The position numbers and the translations under genes were made by a program. The notes beneath the pieces were generated by a model, which did no database searches, had not been told where the DNA came from, and saw only the letters and a program-made list of their open reading frames with translations. DNA of 64,000 bases from Bacteroidota bacterium (GTDB lineage: Bacteria > Bacteroidota > Bacteroidia > Flavobacteriales > Weeksellaceae), in assembly GCA_023387375.1 (NCBI GenBank), contig JAEWIE010000019.1, positions 1 through 64,000 on the forward strand, written 5' to 3'. Positions 50,567 through 58,470 of the stretch are shown one piece after another (the first letter of the stretch is position 1; each line of letters begins with the position of its first letter).

Positions 50567-52216
50567 ATGTGCGCAATTACGGGCCTATTTAAGGCGACTC
50601 AAACAACCGACGAGGACAAGCTATCGGTTTTGAAAATGTCTCAACTTTTAAGACATCGTGGATCCAATGGAAATGGGTACTTTCAAGAAAAGAACACAAT
50701 CCTTGCGCACGAAAGACTTTCTATAATGGATTTAGAAAAAGGAGCTCAGCCCCTTTACAGCAAAGACTCTCGATACGTCCTTGTAATTAATGGCGAAATT
50801 TACAACCATAAAGAACTTAAAGCAGAATGTACACCGTATCAGTTTCAAACGCAAAGCGACTCCGAAGTAGTTCTTGCCCTATATGAGCGTTATGGCGCGC
50901 AATTTTTAGAAAAACTAAATGGAATTTTTGCCCTAGTTTTGTACGACCGCCGTACTGGCCACTTCTTAATTGCAAGAGACCATATGGGAATCTGTCCACT
51001 TTACAGTGCTACGGATGAAAAAGGGACCTTCTACATCGCCTCTGAACTCAAAGCACTTGAAAAGAAAGGGCTCGAAATTAAAAATTTCTTGCCCGGACAC
51101 TATCTACATAGTGCAGAGGGCATGAATCTAAAAAGGTGGTATACTCCTAAGTGGAAAAGCATTTCTCAATTGCCTGAGCAAAAATCTTCTTTGCAAGATA
51201 TATCCTTTGGACTTGACAACGCGGTCAAGCGACAACTAATGAGCGATGTACCCTTTGGTGTGCTTCTATCGGGAGGACTTGACTCCTCTCTCATTGCCGC
51301 ATTAGCGGCAAAGCACGAAAGACTTAGAACTGGAAACAAGGATCGTCAAATTCATAGTTTTGCCGTGGGATTAAAAGGATCGCCTGATTTAATCGCTGCG
51401 CAAAAGGTGGCCAATCATATTGGCTCTATCCATCATGAAATCCATTTTACACTTGAGAAGGCACTACAAGCCATTCCAGAAGTAATCTATCACATCGAGA
51501 CGTATGACGTCACCACCGTAAGAGCTTCCACTCCTATGTTCCTGCTCGCTCGGGAAATCCAAAAATTCGGAATAAAAATGGTGCTCTCTGGAGAAGGGTC
51601 CGATGAACTATTTGGAGGTTATTTGTATTTTCATAAAGCGCCTAGTGCCCAAGCCTTTCATGAGGAAACCGTCTCCAAACTTGAAGGACTTCATCTCTAC
51701 GATTGCCTTAGAGCAAACAAATCCTTAATGGCTTCTAGTATTGAAGGACGAACCCCTTTCCTCGACAAAGAATTTATTGATATTGCCATGCAAGTAGATC
51801 CAAAGGAAAAAATGATTTCTCCTTCTAGAGGAAATATCGAAAAGTATGTTTTACGGAAAGCCTTTGAGGGGCTACTTCCCACTGAGGTTTTATGGCGACA
51901 AAAAGAACAGTTTAGTGATGGCGTGGGATACGCATGGATCGATACGTTAAAGCAAGTGGCTCAAAATGAAATTTCAGACGAGATGATGGAGTTTGCAGCG
52001 GAACGATTTCCCATCCAACCCCCGAAAAGCAAAGAAGAATACCGTTATCGGGAAATCTTTGAATCGCACTTCCCCAGCGAATCAGCGGCCAAAACAGTTC
52101 CTTCTGCCGCTACCGTCGCTTGTTCGACTCCTGCCGCTCTCGACTGGGATGAATCCTTCAAAAATGCGAATGACCCTAGTGGCCGTAGTGTAAATGTTCA
52201 TCTCGTTCGCTATTAG
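50567..52216 (+). CDS. asnB: Asparagine synthase (glutamine-hydrolysing)
   Basis: A 549-residue enzyme that makes asparagine from aspartate, ATP and glutamine. Cys2, exposed after Met removal (MCAITG), is the glutaminase nucleophile. LLRHRGSNG and NGEIYNHKEL complete the class II amidotransferase domain (the usual RHRGPD is RHRGSN here). The synthetase domain has the PP-loop SGGLDSSL and SGEGSDELFGGY. The length matches AsnB. Its stop overlaps the stop of the convergent Crp/Fnr gene. Confidence 0.95.
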   Translation: MCAITGLFKATQTTDEDKLSVLKMSQLLRHRGSNGNGYFQEKNTILAHERLSIMDLEKGAQPLYSKDSRYVLVINGEIYNHKELKAECTPYQFQTQSDSEVVLALYERYGAQFLEKLNGIFALVLYDRRTGHFLIARDHMGICPLYSATDEKGTFYIASELKALEKKGLEIKNFLPGHYLHSAEGMNLKRWYTPKWKSISQLPEQKSSLQDISFGLDNAVKRQLMSDVPFGVLLSGGLDSSLIAALAAKHERLRTGNKDRQIHSFAVGLKGSPDLIAAQKVANHIGSIHHEIHFTLEKALQAIPEVIYHIETYDVTTVRASTPMFLLAREIQKFGIKMVLSGEGSDELFGGYLYFHKAPSAQAFHEETVSKLEGLHLYDCLRANKSLMASSIEGRTPFLDKEFIDIAMQVDPKEKMISPSRGNIEKYVLRKAFEGLLPTEVLWRQKEQFSDGVGYAWIDTLKQVAQNEISDEMMEFAAERFPIQPPKSKEEYRYREIFESHFPSESAAKTVPSAATVACSTPAALDWDESFKNANDPSGRSVNVHLVRY

Positions 52217-52809
52217 AGATAGACTTTGCTATTTTTAATTTGAAGCTCGTTTTCTTTTTCAAGCTGCTTGACTGTACGAATAACCGTTTCTACACTAAGT
52301 CCCGTAAGGGAGGCCAATTGCTGACGAGTATAATTCACCCTAAAACAAAAGGGCTCCTTTTCCTGGCTAATATTTTTAAAATAGGTCAGTAAAGCTAAAA
52401 GTTTACTTGAAGGGCTTCGAAGGGCATTGTTTTGGAGCATTATCTGCTTAAAATAAAGCCTTTCAGCCATCCTATGACTAAGCCTCATCCAGATTTCAGG
52501 CATTTTGGCAAGAATCTCCAAAAACGAATCTTTAGGTACTTTTACGACTGTTGAAGGTTCTAATACTTCCGCATTCATCGGATAGGCATGTTCTGTAAAG
52601 AGAATTGACTCACCAAAACAATCACCGTCATTCACAATATTTTGTAAAAACTCAGTGCCTTCCTCATTGTAATTGTTCAATTTTATTTTACCTTCTTGCA
52701 ATTGATAGAAAAAATGCGCGTACTGCCCTTCCGAAAAGATAATATCGCCAGGAATGTAGCTTTTTATCTGAGCGCCGCATTGTGGAAATAAAGAATCAGG
52801 AATAATCAT
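52213..52809 (-). CDS. Crp/Fnr-family transcriptional regulator
   Basis: A 198-residue regulator with an N-terminal cyclic-nucleotide-type beta-barrel (PGDIIFSEGQYAHFFYQL, GDCFGESILF) and a C-terminal winged helix-turn-helix (TRQQLASLTGLSVETVIRTV). The N-terminal cysteine cluster of FNR is missing, and the Crp cAMP pocket is not clearly conserved. A heme/NO-sensing (DNR-like) or unknown ligand is therefore possible. It is divergent from the oxidase operon, and inverted repeats lie in the shared region, so it is the natural candidate regulator. Confidence 0.88.
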   Translation of the reverse strand: MIIPDSLFPQCGAQIKSYIPGDIIFSEGQYAHFFYQLQEGKIKLNNYNEEGTEFLQNIVNDGDCFGESILFTEHAYPMNAEVLEPSTVVKVPKDSFLEILAKMPEIWMRLSHRMAERLYFKQIMLQNNALRSPSSKLLALLTYFKNISQEKEPFCFRVNYTRQQLASLTGLSVETVIRTVKQLEKENELQIKNSKVYL

Positions 52810-52817
52810 ATCTAGAA

Positions 52818-52831
52818 GCTTATTAATAAGC
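52818..52831. promoter_or_regulatory. Perfect 14-bp palindrome at the crp/fnr transcription start
   Basis: GCTTATTAATAAGC is fully self-complementary and lies directly after the predicted -7 box (52832-52839) of the regulator gene, over the expected start point. It could be an autoregulatory operator. An AT-rich palindrome of this size may also arise by chance. Confidence 0.4.
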
Positions 52832-52865
52832 CTAATTTACACATTTTATTCCTACATGCAACAAA
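52832..52865 (-). promoter_or_regulatory. Promoter of the Crp/Fnr regulator gene
   Basis: On the minus strand a TTTGTTG -33 region (52865-52859) lies 19 nt before TAAATTAG (52839-52832), a near-match to TAnnTTTG. Transcription would start near 52828. Confidence 0.5.
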
Positions 52866-52881
52866 GAATGCGAAGGAAAAA

Positions 52882-52899
52882 GTGAACCTTCTTGTTCAC
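52882..52899. promoter_or_regulatory. Candidate Crp/Fnr-type operator
   Basis: GTGAAC-CTTCTT-GTTCAC is a perfect inverted repeat with 6-bp arms and a 6-nt spacer, the dyad geometry of Crp-family sites. Its centre is about 62 bp upstream of the predicted start of the regulator gene and about 90 bp upstream of that of the oxidase operon. Confidence 0.55.
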
Positions 52900-52968
52900 C
52901 CCATAAAATAATAAATATTTCTCAATTATTTCATGATTTGAAACATATTATTTGAGATCGCCTAAACG

Positions 52969-52986
52969 TAAATTTGGAATCAAATT
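52969..52986 (+). promoter_or_regulatory. -7 box of the oxidase operon overlapped by an inverted repeat
   Basis: TAAATTTG (52969-52976) is an exact -7 box. AATTTG-GAAT-CAAATT (52971-52986) is a perfect inverted repeat with a 4-nt spacer across the box and the start point. No -33 TTTG at normal spacing is seen, which would fit a promoter that needs an activator. Confidence 0.45.
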
Positions 52987-52994
52987 ATGATTGC

Positions 52995-54728
52995 ATGGAT
53001 CTATTTACCTCAAGTACAGGACTTCAAATCACCCTGTTTTTAATTCTTCTCCCAATTCTTTTCGCGATAATACTGATGCTAATTCGAGTTAGCGGTATGA
53101 TCACAAATCTGAAAAGAACAAAAGAACTCAAAAAAATTAAATCCAAAATTAAATCTTTTGGGCCAAAAGACATTGAGCAGCTTGAGCAGAGAAAACGAGA
53201 ACTCGAATTCAAATTGCTAGGAAACGAACTCACGCCTATTCGCGAAGTGAGAGATGAACGAGGCCTCATCAATGAAAGTAAGGAAGTGCTAGACGTTCGA
53301 TATTTACAAACCAAGCGTAAAGAAAAATTAATTCTTAAAATCCCAAATGAGGAAAGAACCATGATCTTATGGTATTTAACTTGCGCCATTGGATGGCTCA
53401 TATTAGGAACCACTATAGGAATGTACTTAGGAATCAAATTTGTCGCTCCCGATGCAGACCACGTCAGCTGGCTAAGTTTTGGACGTCTACGTCCCGTACA
53501 TACGAACATGGTCTTTTGGGGCTGGTCATCTATTGCGATGATTGGACTGTCTTATTTTGTAGTACCTCGTGTGGGAAACACTCGAATCTATAAATTGTCT
53601 TTAGGGTATTGGACTTTAATTCTCTTAAACTCAGCCGTACTACTAGGAACTATATTTTTAATGGCAGGAATAAACAATAGTGGCGGAGAATACAGAGAAT
53701 ACATTTGGCCAATCATGCTACTTTTTGCCTTAGGTGTTTTGATCACGCTTTATAATCATTTTAGAACTGTTGCAAACCGTAAAACGGTGGAAATCTACTT
53801 ATCCAATTGGTATATTGTCTCCGCCATGATGTTTGTGGTGACCATTCTACTAGTGGCTTATTTGCCTTTTTGGCAAAACGGTCTAGGAGAAACCATTGTT
53901 CAAGGATACTATATGCACCAAGGTGTTGGGATGTGGTTCATGTTCTTTAACCTAGGTCTCATGTATTATTTTTTACCTCAAGAATTAAATAGCCCTATCT
54001 ATTCCTACAGTTTAGGTATTTTGGCTTTCTGGACACAGATTCTATTCTATACTCTAATTGGGACACACCACTTTATCTTTAGTGCAATACCATGGTGGCT
54101 ACAAACAGTAGCTATTGTGGCAAGCGTTGGGATGGTTATCCCTGTACTTGCCGGTAGTATCAACTTCTTCTTTACTATACGAGGATCCTGGCATCGAATC
54201 CGATACAGCTATGTACTTCCTTTTTACCTTGTCTCTATCATCTTCTATTTCTCTGGATCTCTTCAGGGAACAGCGGAAGCGTTTAGAGAAACCAATTTAA
54301 TGTGGCACTTTACCGACTTCACAGTTGCACACTCCCACTTAACTATGTACGGAATTATTACCTTTATGATTTGGTCCTTCTCTTATACACTTGTACCCAG
54401 AATGACAACCTATGAACCTCCTAGCCTGACTGTAGGTCTGCACTTCTGGATGGCACTAATCGGACTTCTTCTGTACACCATTTCACTCATGATCGGATCG
54501 ACCACAAGAGGACTCATGTGGATTGACAAAGCTCCATTTCTCGATACGGTCGTACACATGGCGCCTTACTGGTTATGGCGCGCCATTGGAGGAACCATGA
54601 TGTGGATCTCGCATCTATTATTTGCTTACAATTTCTACCGTATGATAAAACCTAAAAAAGAGGTAGTTCTACCTGAAAGTCCTCAAGATATACTAGATAT
54701 TATTCACTCCAATAAAAGCGCTTTCTAA
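52995..54728 (+). CDS. ccoN: cbb3-like heme-copper oxidase subunit I with N-terminal extension
   Basis: A 577-residue inner-membrane protein. All heme-copper ligands can be placed: heme b His169 (PVHTN) and His448, heme b3 His446 (AHSH), CuB His308 (MHQGVG), His358 and His359 (GTHH). Tyr352 is at the spacing of the cross-linked catalytic tyrosine of CcoN, so O2 reduction is plausible. Oddities: a 120-residue N-terminal extension with one membrane helix (about 12-32) and a charged helical segment (40-75), and Gln424 where CcoN has Glu in TFEGP. The start at 52995 is the first in-frame ATG. It overlaps the next gene by one base. Divergence from CcoN is large, so function is inferred. Confidence 0.85.
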   Translation: MDLFTSSTGLQITLFLILLPILFAIILMLIRVSGMITNLKRTKELKKIKSKIKSFGPKDIEQLEQRKRELEFKLLGNELTPIREVRDERGLINESKEVLDVRYLQTKRKEKLILKIPNEERTMILWYLTCAIGWLILGTTIGMYLGIKFVAPDADHVSWLSFGRLRPVHTNMVFWGWSSIAMIGLSYFVVPRVGNTRIYKLSLGYWTLILLNSAVLLGTIFLMAGINNSGGEYREYIWPIMLLFALGVLITLYNHFRTVANRKTVEIYLSNWYIVSAMMFVVTILLVAYLPFWQNGLGETIVQGYYMHQGVGMWFMFFNLGLMYYFLPQELNSPIYSYSLGILAFWTQILFYTLIGTHHFIFSAIPWWLQTVAIVASVGMVIPVLAGSINFFFTIRGSWHRIRYSYVLPFYLVSIIFYFSGSLQGTAEAFRETNLMWHFTDFTVAHSHLTMYGIITFMIWSFSYTLVPRMTTYEPPSLTVGLHFWMALIGLLLYTISLMIGSTTRGLMWIDKAPFLDTVVHMAPYWLWRAIGGTMMWISHLLFAYNFYRMIKPKKEVVLPESPQDILDIIHSNKSAF

Positions 54729-55726
54729 TGGAATTTTACAACGATCATAAAAAACTATATTTAGCGGCCATTTTATTTTTCTTTGGACTCACACTCTTTG
54801 TCTGTCTTCTTCCCGCACTAGACAACCAAAGAACTTATCAACCGCTCTCTACTTCAAAAGCAATGACTGAGGCAGAATCTCGAGGAAAAGCAGTATATAT
54901 CAGTGAAGGATGCGTGGCCTGCCACACGCAACAAGTTCGAAATGTGGATATGGATCAACCCTTTGGTTCGCGCCCAAGTATTGCTGCGGATTACGCACGA
55001 AACAGACGCTTAAATTTCTTCCAAAATACAGCGACTTTGATGGGTACGGAGCGTACCGGACCCGATTTAACAAACATTGGACTAAGACAACCGAGTGAAG
55101 ATTGGCAGTATGCCCACCTTTACAACCCTCGTTCTGTCGTCCCTCAATCCGTTATGCCTGCCTATCCTTGGTTATTTGAATACAAGGAAAACTTAGGACC
55201 TAACGATAAGGAAGTGAATATTCCAAAGGAGTTTAGAAAATCAAATTTAAAACTTGTTCCAACGCATAACGCAAGAGACCTTGTTGCCTATCTTCTTTAT
55301 TTAAAACAATCGGATTTACCTGTTTCTATTCCAGCCAAGGAATTCCTGTATAAAAAAGAAGAAAAACCTCAAGCCGGTGGTGGCGCAGGTGGAGGAGATG
55401 ATCTTCCTGACGGAGATGCGCTGTTTGCTACTCATTGCGCAAGTTGCCACCAAGCCAATGGTGAAGGTATTCCAGGAGCCTTTCCTCCTTTGAAGGGAGA
55501 CGCCGTAGTAACGGGAGATGATTTGGAACTTTATGTCACAATCATCATGAAAGGCTACAACGGTCTTGCTCCCGCATATGCTGAGATGCCAGCGGTTGGA
55601 GACAACGCAGGACTTAAGGCAAATGAAGTTGCGGCTATTATCAACCACGAACGTTCAAGTTGGGGAAATAATGCAACTAAAGTCACCAAAGAAGAAGTTC
55701 AAACTATCCTAGACAAAATAAAATAA
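54728..55726 (+). CDS. ccoO: CcoO-like monoheme cytochrome c fused to a second cytochrome c domain
   Basis: A 332-residue membrane-anchored diheme protein. One helix (about 9-28) is followed by a CcoO-like domain with heme site CVACH (62-66, then TQQVR) and probable axial Met143. After a Gly-rich linker (217-224) there is a class I cytochrome c domain with CASCH (237-241, then QANGEG) and axial Met287. It therefore combines CcoO- and CcoP-type functions in one chain and would carry electrons to subunit I. ATG overlaps the previous stop (TAATG). The next gene starts 1 nt after the stop. Confidence 0.87.
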   Translation: MEFYNDHKKLYLAAILFFFGLTLFVCLLPALDNQRTYQPLSTSKAMTEAESRGKAVYISEGCVACHTQQVRNVDMDQPFGSRPSIAADYARNRRLNFFQNTATLMGTERTGPDLTNIGLRQPSEDWQYAHLYNPRSVVPQSVMPAYPWLFEYKENLGPNDKEVNIPKEFRKSNLKLVPTHNARDLVAYLLYLKQSDLPVSIPAKEFLYKKEEKPQAGGGAGGGDDLPDGDALFATHCASCHQANGEGIPGAFPPLKGDAVVTGDDLELYVTIIMKGYNGLAPAYAEMPAVGDNAGLKANEVAAIINHERSSWGNNATKVTKEEVQTILDKIK

Positions 55727-55727
55727 G

Positions 55728-55988
55728 ATGAAAAAAATAATATACAGCCTGATAATTACTCTACTCACACCCGTAATGGCACTCGCTTGCGAAGCTTGCG
55801 ATTTGCAACAGCCTGCCATTACTAAAAACTTAACCCATGGTAGTGGACCGCAAGGCACAATGGATTGGATTATTGTCGCAATTATTACACTAATCACACT
55901 TGCGACCCTGTTTTATTCAGTGAAATACTTGATTATACCTGGAGAGAAAAGCTCTTCACATATTAAAAATAATGTCTTAAATTACTAG
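55728..55988 (+). CDS. Small CxxC membrane protein in the oxidase operon
   Basis: An 86-residue protein with an N-terminal hydrophobic signal (MKKIIYSLIITLLTPVMALA) followed at once by CEAC (Cys21, Cys24). A second membrane helix spans about 46-68 (WIIVAIITLITLATLFYSVKYL), and the tail is cytosolic. The CxxC would face the periplasm, suggesting a metal- or heme-handling or disulfide role in assembly of the complex. It is not a known cco subunit that I recognise. Genes on both sides are separated from it by 1 nt, so coupling is strong. Confidence 0.78.
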   Translation: MKKIIYSLIITLLTPVMALACEACDLQQPAITKNLTHGSGPQGTMDWIIVAIITLITLATLFYSVKYLIIPGEKSSSHIKNNVLNY

Positions 55989-55989
55989 G

Positions 55990-56400
55990 ATGGATACAAA
56001 CAACTCCCATAACGCGAAGGTGTTCCTCTATGTGGATGACAATCCACATCCGGTGGCAGAACTGCAAACCCCTATAGTTTTCAATTTAGACACCACCAAA
56101 CTACCTGATGGAGAGCATCAACTTAAAATTGTCAGTCAGTTTGCAACCAGTGAGGGCATCAAAATTATTCCCTTTACAGTCCGTAATGGACCGATCATTA
56201 ATATCGAAGGGATCAAGAAAAACCAAACGATCAACGGCGTAATTCCCCTTATGATTAACGCCTACGACACAGGTAAAAAACAAAGCTTTATAATTAAAGG
56301 AAGTGAAAACCCTAGGGTAATTCCAGTTTGGCTTTGGGTCGTTATTCTATTGTTTGGAGCCTGGGCAGTATATTATCTTATTGCGAATTTTAGCATTTAG
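55990..56400 (+). CDS. Ig-like membrane-anchored protein in the oxidase operon
   Basis: A 136-residue protein with no signal peptide. Residues about 8-100 look like a beta-sandwich (KVFLYVDDNPHPVAELQTP, LPDGEHQLKIVSQF, GIKIIPFTVRNGP) and a C-terminal membrane helix follows (about 110-132, WLWVVILLFGAWAVYYLI). It is the last gene of the tightly packed oxidase operon. I recall similar proteins next to such oxidases in other Bacteroidota, annotated only as cytochrome-associated or hypothetical. Topology (tail-anchored) suggests the domain is cytosolic. Role unknown. Confidence 0.78.
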   Translation: MDTNNSHNAKVFLYVDDNPHPVAELQTPIVFNLDTTKLPDGEHQLKIVSQFATSEGIKIIPFTVRNGPIINIEGIKKNQTINGVIPLMINAYDTGKKQSFIIKGSENPRVIPVWLWVVILLFGAWAVYYLIANFSI

Positions 56401-56487
56401 ATTCGGAAAGTATTTAAATAAACAACCCTCTTGGCACGTTAATATCAAGACACACGGAAAAGGAATCAAACTCTACTAAATTTAGTA

Positions 56488-56543
56488 CACGGATCTAAGA
56501 GTTCAAGTAAATTCTTAACTAGCACTTTGAACTCAAATCTGTG
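56488..56543. terminator. Long imperfect hairpin after the oxidase operon
   Basis: GAGTTCAA (56499-56506) pairs with TTGAACTC (56527-56534), extended outward by CACGGAT (56488-56494) with 56537-56543 through an internal loop. The apical loop is 20 nt. There is no strong T-run, so it may terminate weakly or protect the 3' ends of the converging transcripts. A perfect palindrome TACTAAATTTAGTA lies just before it (56474-56487). Confidence 0.4.
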
Positions 56544-56545
56544 GA

Positions 56546-57109
56546 TCAATATTCTATCTCAATATCGTATTTTTCCAAAAGCCCTAAAACCTCCTTACTT
56601 GAAAACTTGGCTTTCTTAATGCGGTTCACCTCGGGATCAAGCGTATAATTATAAGAGGTCCGAAAATCTGCCTTTTCAAGCAATGTGCGATCAAAAACAG
56701 CCCCACTTAAATCGCAATTTTGGAACACTGCGTTGCTTAGATCCGCTTCAACAAAGTCCACTTCTTGCAATTGCGAATTTTTGAAGACTATCCGTTTGAG
56801 ATTCATCCTGTAAAAGGAAGAATGATTGAGCCCGCATCCTTCAAATGAAAAAGAAATTCCAAATTCGTTACACATATCAAATTGAAGTCCTACCATTTTG
56901 CAATCAAGAAATTTCACGTCTTGAAACATTGTATTGTAGAGTTTTGCTAAACTAAAATTGCAATCCTTGAATCTACAATTAACAAATCTGTAATCAGAAA
57001 GATCACAGTCTGCAAAGTTGCAATAATTGAAATCACAGTTTTCATACTCCCCTTTTTGAGGCACAAACTCCTTTCCAAAGGATTTTTCTTCAAAGTAATT
57101 TTCTTGCAT
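56546..57109 (-). CDS. Pentapeptide-repeat protein
   Basis: A 187-residue protein composed of A(D/N)LxF-type repeats, for example NCDFNYCNFADCDLSDYRF, CRFKDCNFSLAKL and ADLSNAVFQNCDLSGAVF, which form a right-handed quadrilateral beta-helix. There is no signal peptide. Some family members mimic DNA and protect gyrase from quinolones, but nothing here allows that call, so the function is unknown. It is the only gene between the oxidase operon and the tRNA. Confidence 0.9.
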   Translation of the reverse strand: MQENYFEEKSFGKEFVPQKGEYENCDFNYCNFADCDLSDYRFVNCRFKDCNFSLAKLYNTMFQDVKFLDCKMVGLQFDMCNEFGISFSFEGCGLNHSSFYRMNLKRIVFKNSQLQEVDFVEADLSNAVFQNCDLSGAVFDRTLLEKADFRTSYNYTLDPEVNRIKKAKFSSKEVLGLLEKYDIEIEY

Positions 57110-57195
57110 TTTTTAATTCAATTTATCCCTTCAATCCATACTGCACGCAAATAAACCTCTTTATCTGCACGTTACAAATTTAACCTAAATAAAGA

Positions 57196-57230
57196 AAAAA
57201 CCCTTTAAACAAAATGTTTAAAGGGTTTTT
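57196..57230 (-). terminator. Intrinsic terminator of the tRNA-Ser gene
   Basis: A5CCCTTTAAACA (57196-57211) pairs with TGTTTAAAGGGT5 (57215-57230), a 16-bp stem with a 3-nt loop. On the minus strand the arm ends in T runs, as expected for a tRNA transcript ending here. Confidence 0.8.
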
Positions 57231-57252
57231 GTAAATCCAATTTTTCAATTAG

Positions 57253-57339
57253 CAGAGAGGAAGGGATTCGAACCCTCGATACAGTTACCCGTATACTAAC
57301 TTTCCAGGCTAGCCTCTTCAACCACTCGAGCACCTCTCT
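57253..57339 (-). tRNA. tRNA-Ser(GGA)
   Basis: The 87-nt cloverleaf has acceptor stem AGAGAGG (57339-57333) with CCTCTCT, discriminator G at 57253, anticodon stem CTAGC/GTTAG around loop CTGGAAA (anticodon GGA, 57303-57305), a long variable arm typical of serine tRNAs, and T-arm GGTTCGAATCC. CCA is not encoded. Confidence 0.96.
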
Positions 57340-57415
57340 AATTTTAAGATGGCAAAAATACGCTTTTTATTTCAAAGAAGGAAATCCCACAGCTTCTTTT
57401 TAAATCTAAACTAGG

Positions 57416-58429
57416 CTAAGAAATTTCCCCACACAGACTTGTCGTAAATAAGGTGGCAAAATCTTGGTTGTATTTTGGATTCTCCATTAAATGCATGGCC
57501 TTAGTTATAGCTGCTTCTGCAGTCATGTCCTTGCCACTAATAGCACCCACTCTTGTAAACACAGAACTATTCTCATACTTTCCAAAGGAAATAGCACCGG
57601 ATACACATTGGCTTACAACAACGATCTCCGTACCTTGGTCTCTAAGCTTTTGCAATACTTTTTCAGTATGTGCAGAATTTGAAATGGTTCCCGAACCATA
57701 TACTTGCAATATTAGAACTCTCACTTTAGGGAGCTCACGCAGATGAACCATGGACATACCAGGGAATATCCTCCAGAATAAAACGTTAGAAGACATGTGA
57801 TAATCTACCTCAAAGGTTACTTCTGGGCTCGAACGAAAAAGAGCATCTTTTGAAAAATGTAAGTGCACTCCGCTTTGTCCTAAAATTGGGTAATTTGGAC
57901 TTAAGTAAGCATCAAAATACTCTGCAGAATGCTTTAGTGTTCTACACCCACGTAAAAGTTTGTATTCAAAATAGATAGCTACCTCTTGAATTACTGCTTC
58001 ATCATCTTCATAGAGACTTGCATAATTAAGTCCCGTTAAGAAGTTTTCCTTTGCGTCAGTGCGTAAATCCCCAATGGGCAGTTGCGATCCTGTTAAGATC
58101 ACTGGTTTTCGTAGTCCCTTTAACATAAAACTAAGTGCTGAGGCAGTATATGCCATGGTATCCGTACCATGCAATATGAGAAACCCATCGTAATTATCGT
58201 AATTATCGCCAATGTACTTTGCGATTCTCTGCCATTCGTCAGGTCCCATATCAGAAGAATCAAGTGGCTTCTCAAAAGGCTGAACACTCACCTCACATTC
58301 AAGAAGTTGCATCTCTGGGATTTTTGAAAAAATATTTTCAAAATTAAATGGCTTTAAACTCCCTGTACCATAGTCTTTTTCCATTCCTATGGTACCACCC
58401 GTATATATTAAAAGGACTTTGCGTTTCAT
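57416..58429 (-). CDS. ansA: Type I L-asparaginase
   Basis: A 337-residue enzyme that hydrolyses asparagine to aspartate and ammonia. The catalytic segments are YTGGTIGM (9-16, nucleophile Thr13) and HGTDTM, with SQLPIGDLRTDAKEN further on. It has no signal peptide, so it is the cytoplasmic type. It is divergent from the TrmH-type gene with only 41 bp between start codons, so promoters must be short or overlap. asnB, the opposite activity, is 5 kb away on the other strand. Confidence 0.94.
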   Translation of the reverse strand: MKRKVLLIYTGGTIGMEKDYGTGSLKPFNFENIFSKIPEMQLLECEVSVQPFEKPLDSSDMGPDEWQRIAKYIGDNYDNYDGFLILHGTDTMAYTASALSFMLKGLRKPVILTGSQLPIGDLRTDAKENFLTGLNYASLYEDDEAVIQEVAIYFEYKLLRGCRTLKHSAEYFDAYLSPNYPILGQSGVHLHFSKDALFRSSPEVTFEVDYHMSSNVLFWRIFPGMSMVHLRELPKVRVLILQVYGSGTISNSAHTEKVLQKLRDQGTEIVVVSQCVSGAISFGKYENSSVFTRVGAISGKDMTAEAAITKAMHLMENPKYNQDFATLFTTSLCGEIS

Positions 58430-58470
58430 AAGCGTAAAAATACGTTAATTTGCATCGATTTGAAAATGAA

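Noticed and set aside
53024..53509. A 161-codon minus-strand frame inside ccoN
   Set aside because: Antisense shadow; the sense frame carries the oxidase ligands.
52995..54728. Nitric oxide reductase (NorB) identity for the CcoN-like protein
   Set aside because: The tyrosine at the cross-link position is conserved and the CuB ligand spacing follows CcoN. NO reductases lack that tyrosine, although the Gln424 change keeps some doubt.
56546..57109. Qnr-type quinolone resistance protein
   Set aside because: Only the pentapeptide repeat fold is shared; length and loops do not match Qnr and nothing else in the region suggests resistance.
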